64,000 nt of DNA from Bacteroides fluxus YIT 12057 (GCF_000195635.1 NZ_GL882689.1:62001-126000); one strand, 5' to 3'. Counted from the stretch's first letter, positions 47,200 to 56,076 are shown. Notes: generated from the sequence alone by a model not told the origin. Numbers and translations: made by a program.

Positions 47200-48048
47200 T
47201 TAAAACATGATACCTATACCTACGGTAGCTTCCCAATACTTGAAGCTGTTGCTTTGGATGCCTGCCGTGAAGGCTACGCTCTTGGCGCGCAATACGCAAC
47301 CGAGGTCAACTTCCACGCCGCTGTAGCTGAGGTCGTTGCATTCGGCCCACAGTTTGTCGGCGGTTTCCCATGCCAGTTTACGGTATCCCCAACCGGCACC
47401 CCCATACAGGTAGAAGGGCTTGGCCAGACGCAGCATCATGCCGGTGGTGATGGCCAGGCGGCTGCTTTTCTTTTCACCGGTAAACCAGAAAGCTTCCCCA
47501 TCGGGTGAATTGCCGCCCTTGTCGCATTCGGTGTCGGTGGAGAGTGACTTGAAGTCGTATTTGGCTTTTAGGTACCAGCCGGTTTTTTTCACGACACCAA
47601 TCATCAGACCATAGGAGAGGTCGCTGCCTACACCCACGACGGGGGTCAGCAAGGTACGCAGCCTGTTGGCGTCCGATTCAATGAATTTTAGGGTCATCTT
47701 ATATACCACCTGTTTCTCCAATTTCTGCGTGAACTCGTAGCGGAGCGAGCCGAACTTGTCGCTTTTGATGGTAATGTTGCGTGAGCCTTGTGTCATGTAA
47801 ACAATGGCCTCACCCGTCTTGTAGATGACATCACCGATGATATTGCCCTCAAAGGTGTATTCTTTTACATCGGCAACGGAAATGCGCACGATGGCGCAGG
47901 GATCGTCATTCAAGTCAAGGCGTTCTTGTGTGCGGGCCATCAGGTCACGGTCCATACGTTGGAAAGCGGTTACTTTGACGTCTTGTGCATGGCAAAGGCC
48001 GCACAAGAGGAGTAGGACTCCCAAGAGAAAAAAGCGTTGTTTTTTCAT
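47200..48048 (-). CDS. Secreted protein with PEGA-like start and barrel-like C-terminus
   Basis: 282 residues; signal peptide MKKQRFFLLGVLLLLCGLCHAQ. Residues about 40-125 have the shape of PEGA domains (CAIVRISVADVKEYTFEG, GEAIVYMTQGSRNITIKSDKFGSLRYEF). The rest has alternating aromatic strands (YGLMIGVVKKTGWYLKAKYDF, RLAITTGMMLRLAKPFYLYGGAGWGYRKLAW) ending in TVGIGIMF, a typical last strand with terminal Phe of an outer-membrane barrel. It is likely a small outer-membrane protein with a periplasmic plug-like part. It sits between the SnoaL-like gene and the seven-repeat lipoprotein gene, 22-24 bases from each. Confidence 0.6.
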   Translation of the reverse strand: MKKQRFFLLGVLLLLCGLCHAQDVKVTAFQRMDRDLMARTQERLDLNDDPCAIVRISVADVKEYTFEGNIIGDVIYKTGEAIVYMTQGSRNITIKSDKFGSLRYEFTQKLEKQVVYKMTLKFIESDANRLRTLLTPVVGVGSDLSYGLMIGVVKKTGWYLKAKYDFKSLSTDTECDKGGNSPDGEAFWFTGEKKSSRLAITTGMMLRLAKPFYLYGGAGWGYRKLAWETADKLWAECNDLSYSGVEVDLGCVLRAKSVAFTAGIQSNSFKYWEATVGIGIMF

Positions 48049-48072
48049 AATGAATTAGTTATAAATGATTGA

Positions 48073-49068
48073 TTAAATGTCGAAGTCGTCCACGCTGAAG
48101 ATTTCGTCTTCGGGCATGGTAACGTCACCGATCTTGTCCGGTTGCCAGGTGCGTACATGGATCTGAGGTGCGTCGGGATTGGTGAAGTCCCACAGCAGGA
48201 AAAGATAGCCTTCGTCGCTGTAATGGTCGGAACTGTAGCCCTGCTTGAGGGTGACGCCGTAAAAATTGGGCTTGGCGGGATGGCGCATTACTTTAATATC
48301 GTCAAACAGCACGTTGATGCGTTTGTTTGCCCGGAAAATCCGCTCCAGTTTGGTGAGGTATTCCTTTTTGGTCTGTTTGCTGTAAACTACTTTTTTGTTG
48401 TTGATGCTCATGCGGTTGACATCGGACTTTACGGTGGTGATGACCTTACCGGTGATGATAAGCGCATCGTCACTGAATATCTGTTGGAGGAAATTGATGT
48501 CTTTCAGGTTGTAGGAGTTGCGGAAGCGTTCCACGTATTCCAGAATGAGCTGTCGTTGCACGAAGTCTTCAACGGCGGCTGCGCTGCCCATCACTTTGAT
48601 GTAGAGACTGGCGTCAATGGCCAGATGAAAACCGGTGACGGTACCTTGCGGGCTGACGGTGAATACGCCTTCCTGGTATTTCTTCCAGGATACATCCTTG
48701 CTTTCACCCTCTACGGGCATCATGATGAGCGGGATGTTGCGTAGTTGATAGTCGCCGCCGGAGTTTTTGCCGGCACTCTCCACGACTTCTGTTTCAGCGC
48801 AGCGGAAAGGACAGTCTTTCCAAAGTTTCAGCAAGTCACCTTTCGCCTCGGGAGTGATGGCGATGTTTTCCAGCTGGAGAGGGCGATGGTTGCCTTGGGC
48901 ATTGTTGAACTCTGTCAGCAGGGCGGATAGTGACCGGCTGATTGCTTCACGTGCATTCGTGTCGGAAATTTCAGTGGCAAAGAATTCGGTGGTGTACTGG
49001 GCGGAACCGGGTACAGCCATGAGCAAGGCAAAGACAAGTACCGACAGGCGGATGAATATAGGTTTCAT
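48073..49068 (-). CDS. Secreted NTF2/SnoaL-like protein, copy 2 (family B)
   Basis: 331 residues with a signal peptide (MKPIFIRLSVLVFALLMAVPGSAQ). Residues about 165-315 look like a cone-shaped NTF2/SnoaL fold: LEYVERFRNSYNLKDINFLQQIFSDDALIITGKVI, YLTKLERIFRANKRINVLFDDIKVMRHP and YGVTLKQGYSSDHYSDEGYLFLLWDFTN. The protein is clearly paralogous to the gene at 53201-54181: about 90 residues in the C-terminal part differ only at scattered positions. The N-terminal half is less conserved. It lies 14 bases after the linker protein C2 and 24 before the barrel protein. The pocket of such folds often binds small molecules, but the ligand is unknown. Confidence 0.6.
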   Translation of the reverse strand: MKPIFIRLSVLVFALLMAVPGSAQYTTEFFATEISDTNAREAISRSLSALLTEFNNAQGNHRPLQLENIAITPEAKGDLLKLWKDCPFRCAETEVVESAGKNSGGDYQLRNIPLIMMPVEGESKDVSWKKYQEGVFTVSPQGTVTGFHLAIDASLYIKVMGSAAAVEDFVQRQLILEYVERFRNSYNLKDINFLQQIFSDDALIITGKVITTVKSDVNRMSINNKKVVYSKQTKKEYLTKLERIFRANKRINVLFDDIKVMRHPAKPNFYGVTLKQGYSSDHYSDEGYLFLLWDFTNPDAPQIHVRTWQPDKIGDVTMPEDEIFSVDDFDI

Positions 49069-49081
49069 ATCGTTTTTAATT

Positions 49082-50086
49082 TTAGTATTCTTGTACGAAA
49101 ATGGCAGAATGTTTTCCGCCTTTATAATTGTTCAGATGGTCCGGTTGGCCGGTCACGTAGTTGGTGCGGCTGTCGCTGCCCGGGCTTAACAGGGAAACTA
49201 CTTTTTGGGTAGCTTTGTCAATAATGATAATGTAACATTTTTCCGGGCTTTGCATCGTGCGCATACTGCCGTATATCAAGGTGTGATTCTGCTTTTCTGT
49301 GTTCAGATAGCGGATAAGCCCGTTTATGGAACTCTGGGCAAGCATTGCCTTTGCTCTGGCGGGAGTCTCTACGGCAGGTGCGGGAGGAGTAGTCGGCTGC
49401 ATGACGACAGGGTCGGCCGGTTGTACTACCGGTTGGGGAACAACGGGTGTCTCCTCTTTTTGTGGCTGCGGCTGTTCCTCTTTCGGCTTTTCCTCTTTGG
49501 ACAGTTCTTCCTGCGGTTGAGTGGAAGTCGTTTCCTGCACCGGTTCAATAGGGGCGGGTACTACTGAATCTTTGGGTTGTGTAGCATGGGTAACCTCTAT
49601 GGGCACTGAATCGGTGACAACCGGATCAGTGGCAACACTATCCGCTGTAGCTGTTTTTTCCATATATTTCTCTACATCACCTTCTTTCGGCTTCTTGGGG
49701 CCTAATCCTATGGCATCCTTCATGATGTAGGAAAACACTCGGAACAAGTCTCCTTTCTTCACTACGATATTCTGGCATTTATCGTCGATGACATCCCAGA
49801 TTTCCTGTACATCTTTTTTGCTCATCTTCATGCGTTTGGCAAAAATTTCAATAACGTGTGCCTGTAGCATGTCCCGAGATTTCTGGTGGGCGGCCGAGAG
49901 GGCTTCTTCATCATCCGAAGCCATTTCCATGATGTCGGCGTAAACGGCCTGTTCGCTTCTTTTGATTTGATTGATTTCTTTCTTTTTGGCCGTCTCTTCA
50001 TCAACAGGGACGAGGGCGTTCTGGGCTGTGGCCTGGACGCAGCAGCACAGCAGCAGGATACTTAGATATAACTTATATTGTTTCAT
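49082..50086 (-). CDS. Secreted protein with helical start and acidic Pro-rich linker, copy 2 (family C)
   Basis: 334 residues. The signal peptide is MKQYKLYLSILLLCCCVQATAQ. Residues about 30-135 are helical (INQIKRSEQAVYADIMEMASDDEEALSAAHQKSRDMLQAHVIEIFAKRM). A long Pro/Gln/Glu/Val linker follows (about 145-255, QPQEELSKEEKPKEEQPQPQ and similar). The C-terminal 80 residues (LIYGSMRTMQSPEKCYIIIIDKATQKVVSLLSP) match the end of the gene at 52398-53180. The family is unrecognised. It lies five bases before gene A2 (50091) and 14 after B2 (49068) in gene order, within the operon. Confidence 0.5.
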   Translation of the reverse strand: MKQYKLYLSILLLCCCVQATAQNALVPVDEETAKKKEINQIKRSEQAVYADIMEMASDDEEALSAAHQKSRDMLQAHVIEIFAKRMKMSKKDVQEIWDVIDDKCQNIVVKKGDLFRVFSYIMKDAIGLGPKKPKEGDVEKYMEKTATADSVATDPVVTDSVPIEVTHATQPKDSVVPAPIEPVQETTSTQPQEELSKEEKPKEEQPQPQKEETPVVPQPVVQPADPVVMQPTTPPAPAVETPARAKAMLAQSSINGLIRYLNTEKQNHTLIYGSMRTMQSPEKCYIIIIDKATQKVVSLLSPGSDSRTNYVTGQPDHLNNYKGGKHSAIFVQEY

Positions 50087-50090
50087 GTTC

Positions 50091-51227
50091 TTATTGATTA
50101 TTATCTATTATAGACGCAATATTGTGGATAGGCACATAGCTGAACATCTTCAGTTTGACCTGTTTCCCTTTTATCTCCGGGATGACGGACTTGTCCAGTG
50201 TAAAGGTGAGTATATGCTGGTATCCCAGTTCCGGATTGACGGCCATCCATGCACCGTATATCCGGTCTTTCTCTATTTTCCGGATGGCTGTGTAGAGGGA
50301 GCATTTTTGGGAACGGAGATAGCTCGTCAAGCGGCTTAAAGGTATTTCGTAGATGTGGCTTTTGTTGCCATACAGGCTTTGGCTGATTTCCACTGTTGCG
50401 CCATAGTCTATTCCGGAATTGAAGAGATTGCAGACGGATTCTATCGGACGGTCCTGTGAGAAGACAGGTTGATAAGCATCGCCTTCTTTCGTATAATAGG
50501 AGGTGGAAACAATGTTCTCCATCATGTAATAGTCATCGTTTGCCGTGTAGATGCCTGGCTCTTTTTCCCGGAAATCCGTTGCGGCGGGTTGGGGGACGGA
50601 AGTGCTTTTGTGGGTAAGCAGGCTCATATAGACGGCATTTTCTGCTTCCGGCTTCGTATATCCGGTGATGAGTTCGTAGCGGGCAGGGAACTCTATGGAT
50701 AATATCGTACGGTTTCCGTCCATACACAGTAATTTATAGCGGTTGCCGGCATTGCTGAGAAGGAAGGAAAGGCGGTTGGAAAAGGCTGCGATGATGTTTT
50801 GCAGATCCTTGCGCAACTTGCCGGTCATGGGGATGTCAGAAGAGAGTTTTATACGCTCCATCTGTAACCGCTGGAGGGCATCGGCGTCGGTCTGGGTGAG
50901 TAATAGTTCCAACATGTAGCGTTCCACGAAATGGAAGATGGGGGTATGCTGTTTTTCTACCATGTCGGGGGCGAAAAGTTTGAGTCCGATATGGTCTATC
51001 TCTTTCGTTTCGGATTGGTGCACGAAAAGGGAAGCCGGGGAACCGAGAATCTTCACGGGGATGTCGCCGGACTGTTCGATGGCTACTCCGCAGGAGGCGG
51101 ACAATTGACCGGCTATATCCTGCAACAGTTTGCTGGTATAGCGGGGCTGTCCGCTCAGCGGCAAAGAAAGGCTGATGCCTGTGAACAGGCATAGGCAGAC
51201 AAGCTTGGGGGAGATGATTTTCTTCAT
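50091..51227 (-). CDS. Secreted protein of unknown family A, copy 2
   Basis: 378 residues with a signal peptide (MKKIISPKLVCLCLFTGISLSLPLSGQ). It is a paralogue of the gene at 54207-55352: shared text includes HIGLKLFAPD with the partner's HIGFKLFPNK, and the ends FSYVPIHNIASIIDNN and FAPVHNIESIFFENQ. Sequence beyond that is mixed alpha/beta (RYELITGYTKPEAENAVYMSLLTH, ATVEISQSLYGNKSHIYEIPLSRL). No catalytic motif or known domain was recognised. It starts 19 bases after the transglutaminase-like gene and ends five bases before gene C2. The pairing of A copies with C and B copies suggests that the three products act together. Confidence 0.5.
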   Translation of the reverse strand: MKKIISPKLVCLCLFTGISLSLPLSGQPRYTSKLLQDIAGQLSASCGVAIEQSGDIPVKILGSPASLFVHQSETKEIDHIGLKLFAPDMVEKQHTPIFHFVERYMLELLLTQTDADALQRLQMERIKLSSDIPMTGKLRKDLQNIIAAFSNRLSFLLSNAGNRYKLLCMDGNRTILSIEFPARYELITGYTKPEAENAVYMSLLTHKSTSVPQPAATDFREKEPGIYTANDDYYMMENIVSTSYYTKEGDAYQPVFSQDRPIESVCNLFNSGIDYGATVEISQSLYGNKSHIYEIPLSRLTSYLRSQKCSLYTAIRKIEKDRIYGAWMAVNPELGYQHILTFTLDKSVIPEIKGKQVKLKMFSYVPIHNIASIIDNNQ

Positions 51228-51246
51228 GCTATATAATAAGGTGTAT

Positions 51247-52389
51247 TTATCTGTCTTTGAAAAAGGATTTCCGTTTCGAAGCCGATGCCTTGTAATAGGC
51301 GTTTACAAACTCTTTCTGTTTTTCGGTGCGGGCCATGATTAGCTTGACGGATTCCATCAGGTTGCGGATGGCCGTATCGTATTCTTCAGGAGCATGGGCC
51401 AGCTCCAGCAAGTAATTGTAGGCGGCTGTATTGGCTCGGTTCGAAGCGTCAAGCAGTTCGTTGACTTCCTTTTCTTCTTTTTCCGGCTGGAACTTGGCCT
51501 GGCGATAATGCACGAACTCATTGTAGAGGTCAGCGGCTTGGTTGAAAGACTTGATGGCTTTTTTATAAATATCGTAAATCTCTTGCCCTTTATAGACTTG
51601 GATATTGGACTGCGTCAGTTGCAGGAAGTAGTCAACCAGTGGATTGGGAGTGCCATTGGCTTTTATCCTCCGGTTCACATCGATTTGCTGCTGCACTTTC
51701 GTCAAACGGGTATAGGCTCGGATAGTGTCATTGTAATTGATGGCTTTCTCTGTCGAGGCGGGGGGCAGAGAACTACTCTTGTCATATAGGTGGAACGGAT
51801 AAGGGCGGTCTATCAATTGCCATATCGGATCGAACGGCATATGGTTCTGGAGCATCCGGATAGGAGTGACCTGGCAGTAGTTCATGTTGGGATTACTGGT
51901 GAACTGGTTGTTGGCGATGGAGCCCATACCGAACGTTACATCGTATAAAAACCATTGCCCGTTTACCTTGGCGCAACACCAGGCGTGAGGATCGGTCATT
52001 AATGTACCCTCAGCCTTTACATACCCCTCGACCACAAAAGCGGGGATGTCCAGCATGTCGGCGACGGTCTTGAACACCAAGGCGAAGTTACGGCATACGC
52101 CGCTGCGGGTTTTCAACGTGTTGCGCACATCCTTTTCTTCGCTGTATATATCGTTGCGTGATTCGAAGGTGGTATATACATTATATTTCATGTTTGCGGT
52201 CATCCACCGGTAGAGTGCCGACAGCTTGGCGTCTTCTCCTTTATGGTGCAGGCTGATATAAAACGCAAGGGAATCGGCAGAGTAGGTGTATGCAGGGGGG
52301 ATTTCCGTAGATGTCCCTGCGGTTTGCCCGTATGCAGTCCATACGGATAGGCTTAAAAGCAGTAGCGTATATCTTATAAGACGGTTCAT
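51247..52389 (-). CDS. Secreted transglutaminase-like protein
   Basis: 380 residues with a signal peptide (MNRLIRYTLLLLSLSVWTAYGQ). The transglutaminase-like core has the expected triad: Cys in TRSGVCRNFALVFKTVADML, His in MTDPHAWCCAKVNGQW, and Asp in LYDVTFGMGSI. The Trp in AWCC and the Tyr in NVYTTFES also fit. The C-terminal 150 residues are charged and helical (KEKEVNELLDASNRANTAAYNYLLELAHAPEEYDTAIRN). Members can be proteases, amidases or crosslinkers. It sits between the two copies of the A-B-C families, nine bases after C1. The only catalytic-looking protein of the operon, so the likely functional centre. Substrate unknown. Confidence 0.75.
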   Translation of the reverse strand: MNRLIRYTLLLLSLSVWTAYGQTAGTSTEIPPAYTYSADSLAFYISLHHKGEDAKLSALYRWMTANMKYNVYTTFESRNDIYSEEKDVRNTLKTRSGVCRNFALVFKTVADMLDIPAFVVEGYVKAEGTLMTDPHAWCCAKVNGQWFLYDVTFGMGSIANNQFTSNPNMNYCQVTPIRMLQNHMPFDPIWQLIDRPYPFHLYDKSSSLPPASTEKAINYNDTIRAYTRLTKVQQQIDVNRRIKANGTPNPLVDYFLQLTQSNIQVYKGQEIYDIYKKAIKSFNQAADLYNEFVHYRQAKFQPEKEEKEVNELLDASNRANTAAYNYLLELAHAPEEYDTAIRNLMESVKLIMARTEKQKEFVNAYYKASASKRKSFFKDR

Positions 52390-52397
52390 CGTTGTAG

Positions 52398-53180
52398 TTA
52401 TTTAAAGGTTTTCATCCAGATGATGGCGTGTCCCCGGTATTTTTTGACAACTTCCATCTCTTTGGTCTTCAAGTTCATGCGTTCTCCTTTACCTTTGTCC
52501 AGAACGGCTATCAGTTTGCTGTCCTTGATGATGATCAAGTAGGCTTGCTCCGGTGAGGTGAGTGTGGCGATACGTCCATATACCAAACGTCCGTCATCCT
52601 GCATGGCATCCAGATAAAGCATTACATTGGTGTAGGTATCGAGCGCCAGTAAGGCACTTACGTCTTGGTTCAGCGGCTCTTCCAGATCTTCTTCTGATAG
52701 GTCGAAGTCGTCCAAGTTGATAAGAGGAGGCTCCGGGGCGGGCTGGACAGCAGCGGCTGTGGTGTCGCTGACTGTGGACGGGACGGTTTCTGCTGCCGTT
52801 TGCTTGGTGGCGGCAGTGATGGCAAGATCACCGGCGGGAACGTTGTTTTTCAACAGATATGTGAAAGCCTTGTGCTGGGTCAGATTTTTATATTCCAGCG
52901 TCTGGCAGGTGCCCTTTGTGGCATTCCAGGCAGTTTCAGCTGCTTCACTGCTTTTCCCTTGGCCGGTCTGCAAGGCAACGAAGCGCTCGTGTAGTTGCTC
53001 CATAGCCGCTTTCCGGGCATCTTCCGGACTTGTGAGGCTGACCGACTCGGCAAAGACAAATTCTTCGCCCAGTTTTATATATCTGATTTTTTCCTTTATG
53101 GCTGCATTGGGATTATCTTGCGCCCATGCAGAAAAGGTCATTTGCATTGCTATCAGCAAAAGGTATGCGAAACGTTTCAT
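52398..53180 (-). CDS. Secreted protein with helical start and linker, copy 1 (family C)
   Basis: 260 residues; signal peptide MKRFAYLLLIAMQMTFSAWAQ. A helical segment (FVFAESVSLTSPEDARKAAMEQLHERFVALQTG) is followed by a short Ala/Pro/Thr/Val linker (about 122-150), and acidic text NLDDFDLSEEDLEEPL. The C-terminal 90 residues (RLVYGRIATLTSPEQAYLIIIKDSKLIAVLD, YRGHAIIWMKTF) match the end of the gene at 49082-50086. The linker is much shorter than in that copy. The two are paralogues of an unrecognised family. It lies 20 bases after B1 and nine before the transglutaminase-like gene. Confidence 0.5.
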   Translation of the reverse strand: MKRFAYLLLIAMQMTFSAWAQDNPNAAIKEKIRYIKLGEEFVFAESVSLTSPEDARKAAMEQLHERFVALQTGQGKSSEAAETAWNATKGTCQTLEYKNLTQHKAFTYLLKNNVPAGDLAITAATKQTAAETVPSTVSDTTAAAVQPAPEPPLINLDDFDLSEEDLEEPLNQDVSALLALDTYTNVMLYLDAMQDDGRLVYGRIATLTSPEQAYLIIIKDSKLIAVLDKGKGERMNLKTKEMEVVKKYRGHAIIWMKTFK

Positions 53181-53200
53181 TGCTTTTAGTGATTTTCGTG

Positions 53201-54181
53201 TTACAGAATGTCGAAATCATCGCAGGTAAATACGTCTTCCTCCGGTAGTTTGGTGGTGGTACTAAGCATTTCGGGTTGCCAGGTACGTACATGGATTTGC
53301 GGGGCTTCCGCATTGGTAAAGTCCCACAGCAGGAAGAGATAGCCTACGTCGCTGTAGCTATCGGATGAATAGCCTTGCTTCAAGGTAACTCCATAGAAAC
53401 CTTCCTTGGCGGGATGTCTCATGACCTTTATGTCATCAAACATGACATGGATGCGTTTGTTGTTTTTGAAAATGTGCCCTAATTTGGTGAGGTATTGCCT
53501 TTTATCTTGCTTGATGTATTTAACTTTCTCTTGAGGCATGAATTTGTTCATCTCGGAGGGGACGGACTTGATTACCTTTCCTGTGATAATCAGCGCATCG
53601 TCACTGTAAATCTGTTCTAAAAAGTCCATGTCCTTGGTGTTGTAGGCAGTACGGAACTGTTCTACATAATCCAGTATCATCTGGCGGTAGCGCAAGTCGG
53701 TGACATCCCATCCTTTCTTTAAAATCTTTACATACAGATTGGTGGAGATGGCAATGTGAAAATCGACAATGACTCCCTGTGTGTTGAAAGAGATGACGGC
53801 TTCCTGATATTCGTCTTTTTCGCCCACTCCTTTGGTGAACAAGGGAATGTTGCGCACCTGGTACCGGTTGTCCGGAGTGGTAAGGCAGCGTTCTACAATC
53901 TCGGTATCGCCGCAGCGGTAGGTGTTTCCTGCCCACATGGCGTCCAACGTTTTGCGGGCTGCCTGGGCTATTTGTATTCCTGTATAGTCCAATGAGGTCT
54001 GGGCTGCATCGGCGTTGTTCATTGCTGTAAGTAGCTTGCTGATGTTCTGCTGCACTTTCTCTTGCAATGCCTCATCCGGCAGGTCTGTCAGGTATAGTTC
54101 CGTCTTGAATTGTGCTTTCGCTATGACGGAAAGCCCTAAAAATAGGAGCATGATTACGGTTCTTGTACAATTCCTGTTCAT
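53201..54181 (-). CDS. Secreted NTF2/SnoaL-like protein, copy 1 (family B)
   Basis: 326 residues from the ATG at 54181, which begins a normal signal peptide (MNRNCTRTVIMLLFLGLSVIAKAQ); a start at 54223 would add 14 polar residues and overlap gene A1. The C-terminal part (FLEQIYSDDALIITGKVI, YLTKLGHIFKNNKRIHVMFDDIKVMRHP, YGVTLKQGYSSDSYSDVGYLFLLWDFTN) is nearly the same as in the gene at 48073-49068. The fold resembles NTF2/SnoaL proteins, though without a search this is by eye. It follows gene A1 and precedes C1. No catalytic residues could be assigned. Confidence 0.6.
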   Translation of the reverse strand: MNRNCTRTVIMLLFLGLSVIAKAQFKTELYLTDLPDEALQEKVQQNISKLLTAMNNADAAQTSLDYTGIQIAQAARKTLDAMWAGNTYRCGDTEIVERCLTTPDNRYQVRNIPLFTKGVGEKDEYQEAVISFNTQGVIVDFHIAISTNLYVKILKKGWDVTDLRYRQMILDYVEQFRTAYNTKDMDFLEQIYSDDALIITGKVIKSVPSEMNKFMPQEKVKYIKQDKRQYLTKLGHIFKNNKRIHVMFDDIKVMRHPAKEGFYGVTLKQGYSSDSYSDVGYLFLLWDFTNAEAPQIHVRTWQPEMLSTTTKLPEEDVFTCDDFDIL

Positions 54182-54206
54182 ATCTTTATGTGTTATATTG
54201 TTTGCT

Positions 54207-55352
54207 TTATCGTTGGTTTTCAAAAAAGATAGATTCTATGTTGTGAACCGGGGCGAAGGTGTATAAGTCTGTCTTTATTTTATATGCTTCGGGACGATTC
54301 AGTATTCTTGGATCTACTTCGAACGACATTGTGTGGCTGTAACCTTGTGCCTGGTTCAGTAAAATGGCGGTACCTTTTATTGAAGATGCCCCGGCTGATT
54401 CTATTCCGGCAAATACCTTGCATCCGTTTGCCCTGCAGAATTCCAGTAGTTTGTGCAATGGTATGGAAAAGTCTATTTTCTTTTGCCCATAAAGTCGCAG
54501 GGTGACGTTGGCCTCAATGCGGTTGTCTGCTTGCATGGTGAATAAGTTCTGGACGGAGCGTCCGGCCTGCAAGGTATCTGCCAGTTGCAGGTAGTTTCCG
54601 TTCTGTAATGTGTAGTAGCGGTTGGTGTTCATAGCCTCTATCTGGTATGTTTCGCCTTTTTGCAGGTAGCAGTTTTCGCCGATTTTTTCTAAGGTGCGTG
54701 CATCTACAGTATCCTCGATGCATGGTGCTCCCGGGAAGGATGTCAGCGAGGTATAGAAGAATTGTTCACTCTCTTTTTTATTCATTCCCGACAAGAGTTG
54801 GTGGTTTGCCGGAAAGTGTATCTTGAATACTTTGTTCTCGTCGTCTGCATAAGCCATAGTGTAGTTGTTTCCGGTCATGTCTATGGTGAATGATGAATTT
54901 CTGTTTAGTGCGGAAACGGCCTCTGCCAACTGTTTCCGGAGGTGCTGCTTCCGGGTCTTGTTCCCGAAAAGAATCTGTACTTTATCCTCGTTCATCTGGC
55001 GCAGAATGATTGAGTCTTCTTTCAGCAAGTATAGATTTAACAAATAATATTCAATAAAATTGTAAGCAGGTGAAGGATGTTTGTCTATTGTTTTGTTTGG
55101 AAATAGTTTGAACCCGATGTGAAGAATTTTTTTTGAGGCATTTTTCCTGATAATGATTGCCATCTTGTCGATTTCAGCTTCTGTGGAATTTTCACAATCT
55201 ATTTGATAATCTGTGTATAATATTTCTGCAATACTTTTAACTTTTTCACCGATGCACTGCTGCGGTGAGTATTCCTGGGCATGAATGCTTCCGTATAAGA
55301 GTAATGACAGAATCAGTGAAACAGTGTTTTTTATAGTATATATATTGTTCAT
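54207..55352 (-). CDS. Secreted protein of unknown family A, copy 1 (first gene of the operon)
   Basis: 381 residues with a signal peptide (NTVSLILSLLLYGSIHAQ). It is a paralogue of the gene at 50091-51227, with shared blocks around HIGFKLFP, FIEYYLLNLYLL and the C-terminal FAPVHNIESIFFENQ. It is AT-richer than its sister genes, particularly in the first 150 codons. No known domain was recognised. It is the first of eleven co-directional genes with gaps of at most 27 bases. The promoter must lie in 55353-55468; a TATATTTA near 55385 is a poor -7, and no clear site was found. Confidence that it is a gene is high; the function is unknown. Confidence 0.5.
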   Translation of the reverse strand: MNNIYTIKNTVSLILSLLLYGSIHAQEYSPQQCIGEKVKSIAEILYTDYQIDCENSTEAEIDKMAIIIRKNASKKILHIGFKLFPNKTIDKHPSPAYNFIEYYLLNLYLLKEDSIILRQMNEDKVQILFGNKTRKQHLRKQLAEAVSALNRNSSFTIDMTGNNYTMAYADDENKVFKIHFPANHQLLSGMNKKESEQFFYTSLTSFPGAPCIEDTVDARTLEKIGENCYLQKGETYQIEAMNTNRYYTLQNGNYLQLADTLQAGRSVQNLFTMQADNRIEANVTLRLYGQKKIDFSIPLHKLLEFCRANGCKVFAGIESAGASSIKGTAILLNQAQGYSHTMSFEVDPRILNRPEAYKIKTDLYTFAPVHNIESIFFENQR

Positions 55353-55468
55353 TCTTTTGTTAGCAGTTTCTTTATTGAATTGTAAATATATATCTATATG
55401 TCTTATGGTAGTGTGTTTTTTTGCTTAATTTTAATTATATTTCACATATCATTCTGCTATAACAAAAA

Positions 55469-55512
55469 ACGTACTTCTGTTATCCCATCTTTAAGAGATA
55501 ACGGAAGTACGT
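55469..55512 (-). terminator. Terminator downstream of yqeY
   Basis: GATAACGGAAGTACGT at 55497-55512 pairs with ACGTACTTCTGTTATC at 55469-55484 (16 pairs, one G-U) over a 12-base loop. On the minus strand the stem is followed by six T. It ends the murD-to-yqeY transcript and separates it from the secreted-protein operon. Confidence 0.9.
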
Positions 55513-55535
55513 ATTATACGAAAGATCGGGGGAGG

Positions 55536-55985
55536 TTATCCCAGCAGCTCTTTTACCTTGGCTGAGATGACGCGTCCTTCGGCAAGTCCCGCCAGTTTCT
55601 TGCTGGCCACACCCATCACTTTTCCCATGTCTTTGGCACCGGCAGCGCCAGTTTCGGCAATAATCTCCTTTAAGGCAGCTTCCAGTTCTTCCGGAGTCAT
55701 CTGCTTGGGCAGATAGACTTCCATCACTTTCACCTGTGCCAATTCTGCGTCCGCTAAGTCCTGGCGGCCCTGTTGCACGTAGATTTCTGCTGCATCTTTG
55801 CCTTGCTTGGTCAGTTTCTGGACGATTTTGATGGCATCGGCATCGCTTAGGGTATCGTTGGCACCCGGAGCAGTCTTGGCTTCCAGAAATACCTTCTTTA
55901 TATTTCTTAAAGTATCGAGAGCCACTTTGTCTTTGGCTTTCATTGCGGTTTTAATGTCTTCGCTGACTCTTTCAAATAAATCCAT
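55536..55985 (-). CDS. yqeY: GatB/YqeY domain-containing protein
   Basis: 149 residues. It starts MDLFERVSEDIKTAMKAKDKVALDTLRNIKKVFLEAK, then ELAQVKVMEVYLPKQMTPEELEAALKEII and MGKVMGVASKKLAGLAEGRVISAKVKELLG, all typical of YqeY. The domain is shared with the tail of GatB, which binds tRNA in the amidotransferase, but here it stands alone. Its own function is unknown. It is the last gene of the division block, 91 bases after ftsZ, and ends 24 bases before the terminator. Confidence 0.93.
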   Translation of the reverse strand: MDLFERVSEDIKTAMKAKDKVALDTLRNIKKVFLEAKTAPGANDTLSDADAIKIVQKLTKQGKDAAEIYVQQGRQDLADAELAQVKVMEVYLPKQMTPEELEAALKEIIAETGAAGAKDMGKVMGVASKKLAGLAEGRVISAKVKELLG

Positions 55986-56076
55986 CTTGATATCTGCTAT
56001 TTTATTGTTTATAATTTACTGTTTGTTACTTGCGGTTACGTTCTCCGATTCTGACCGACTGTGCTGCACATGTGCG

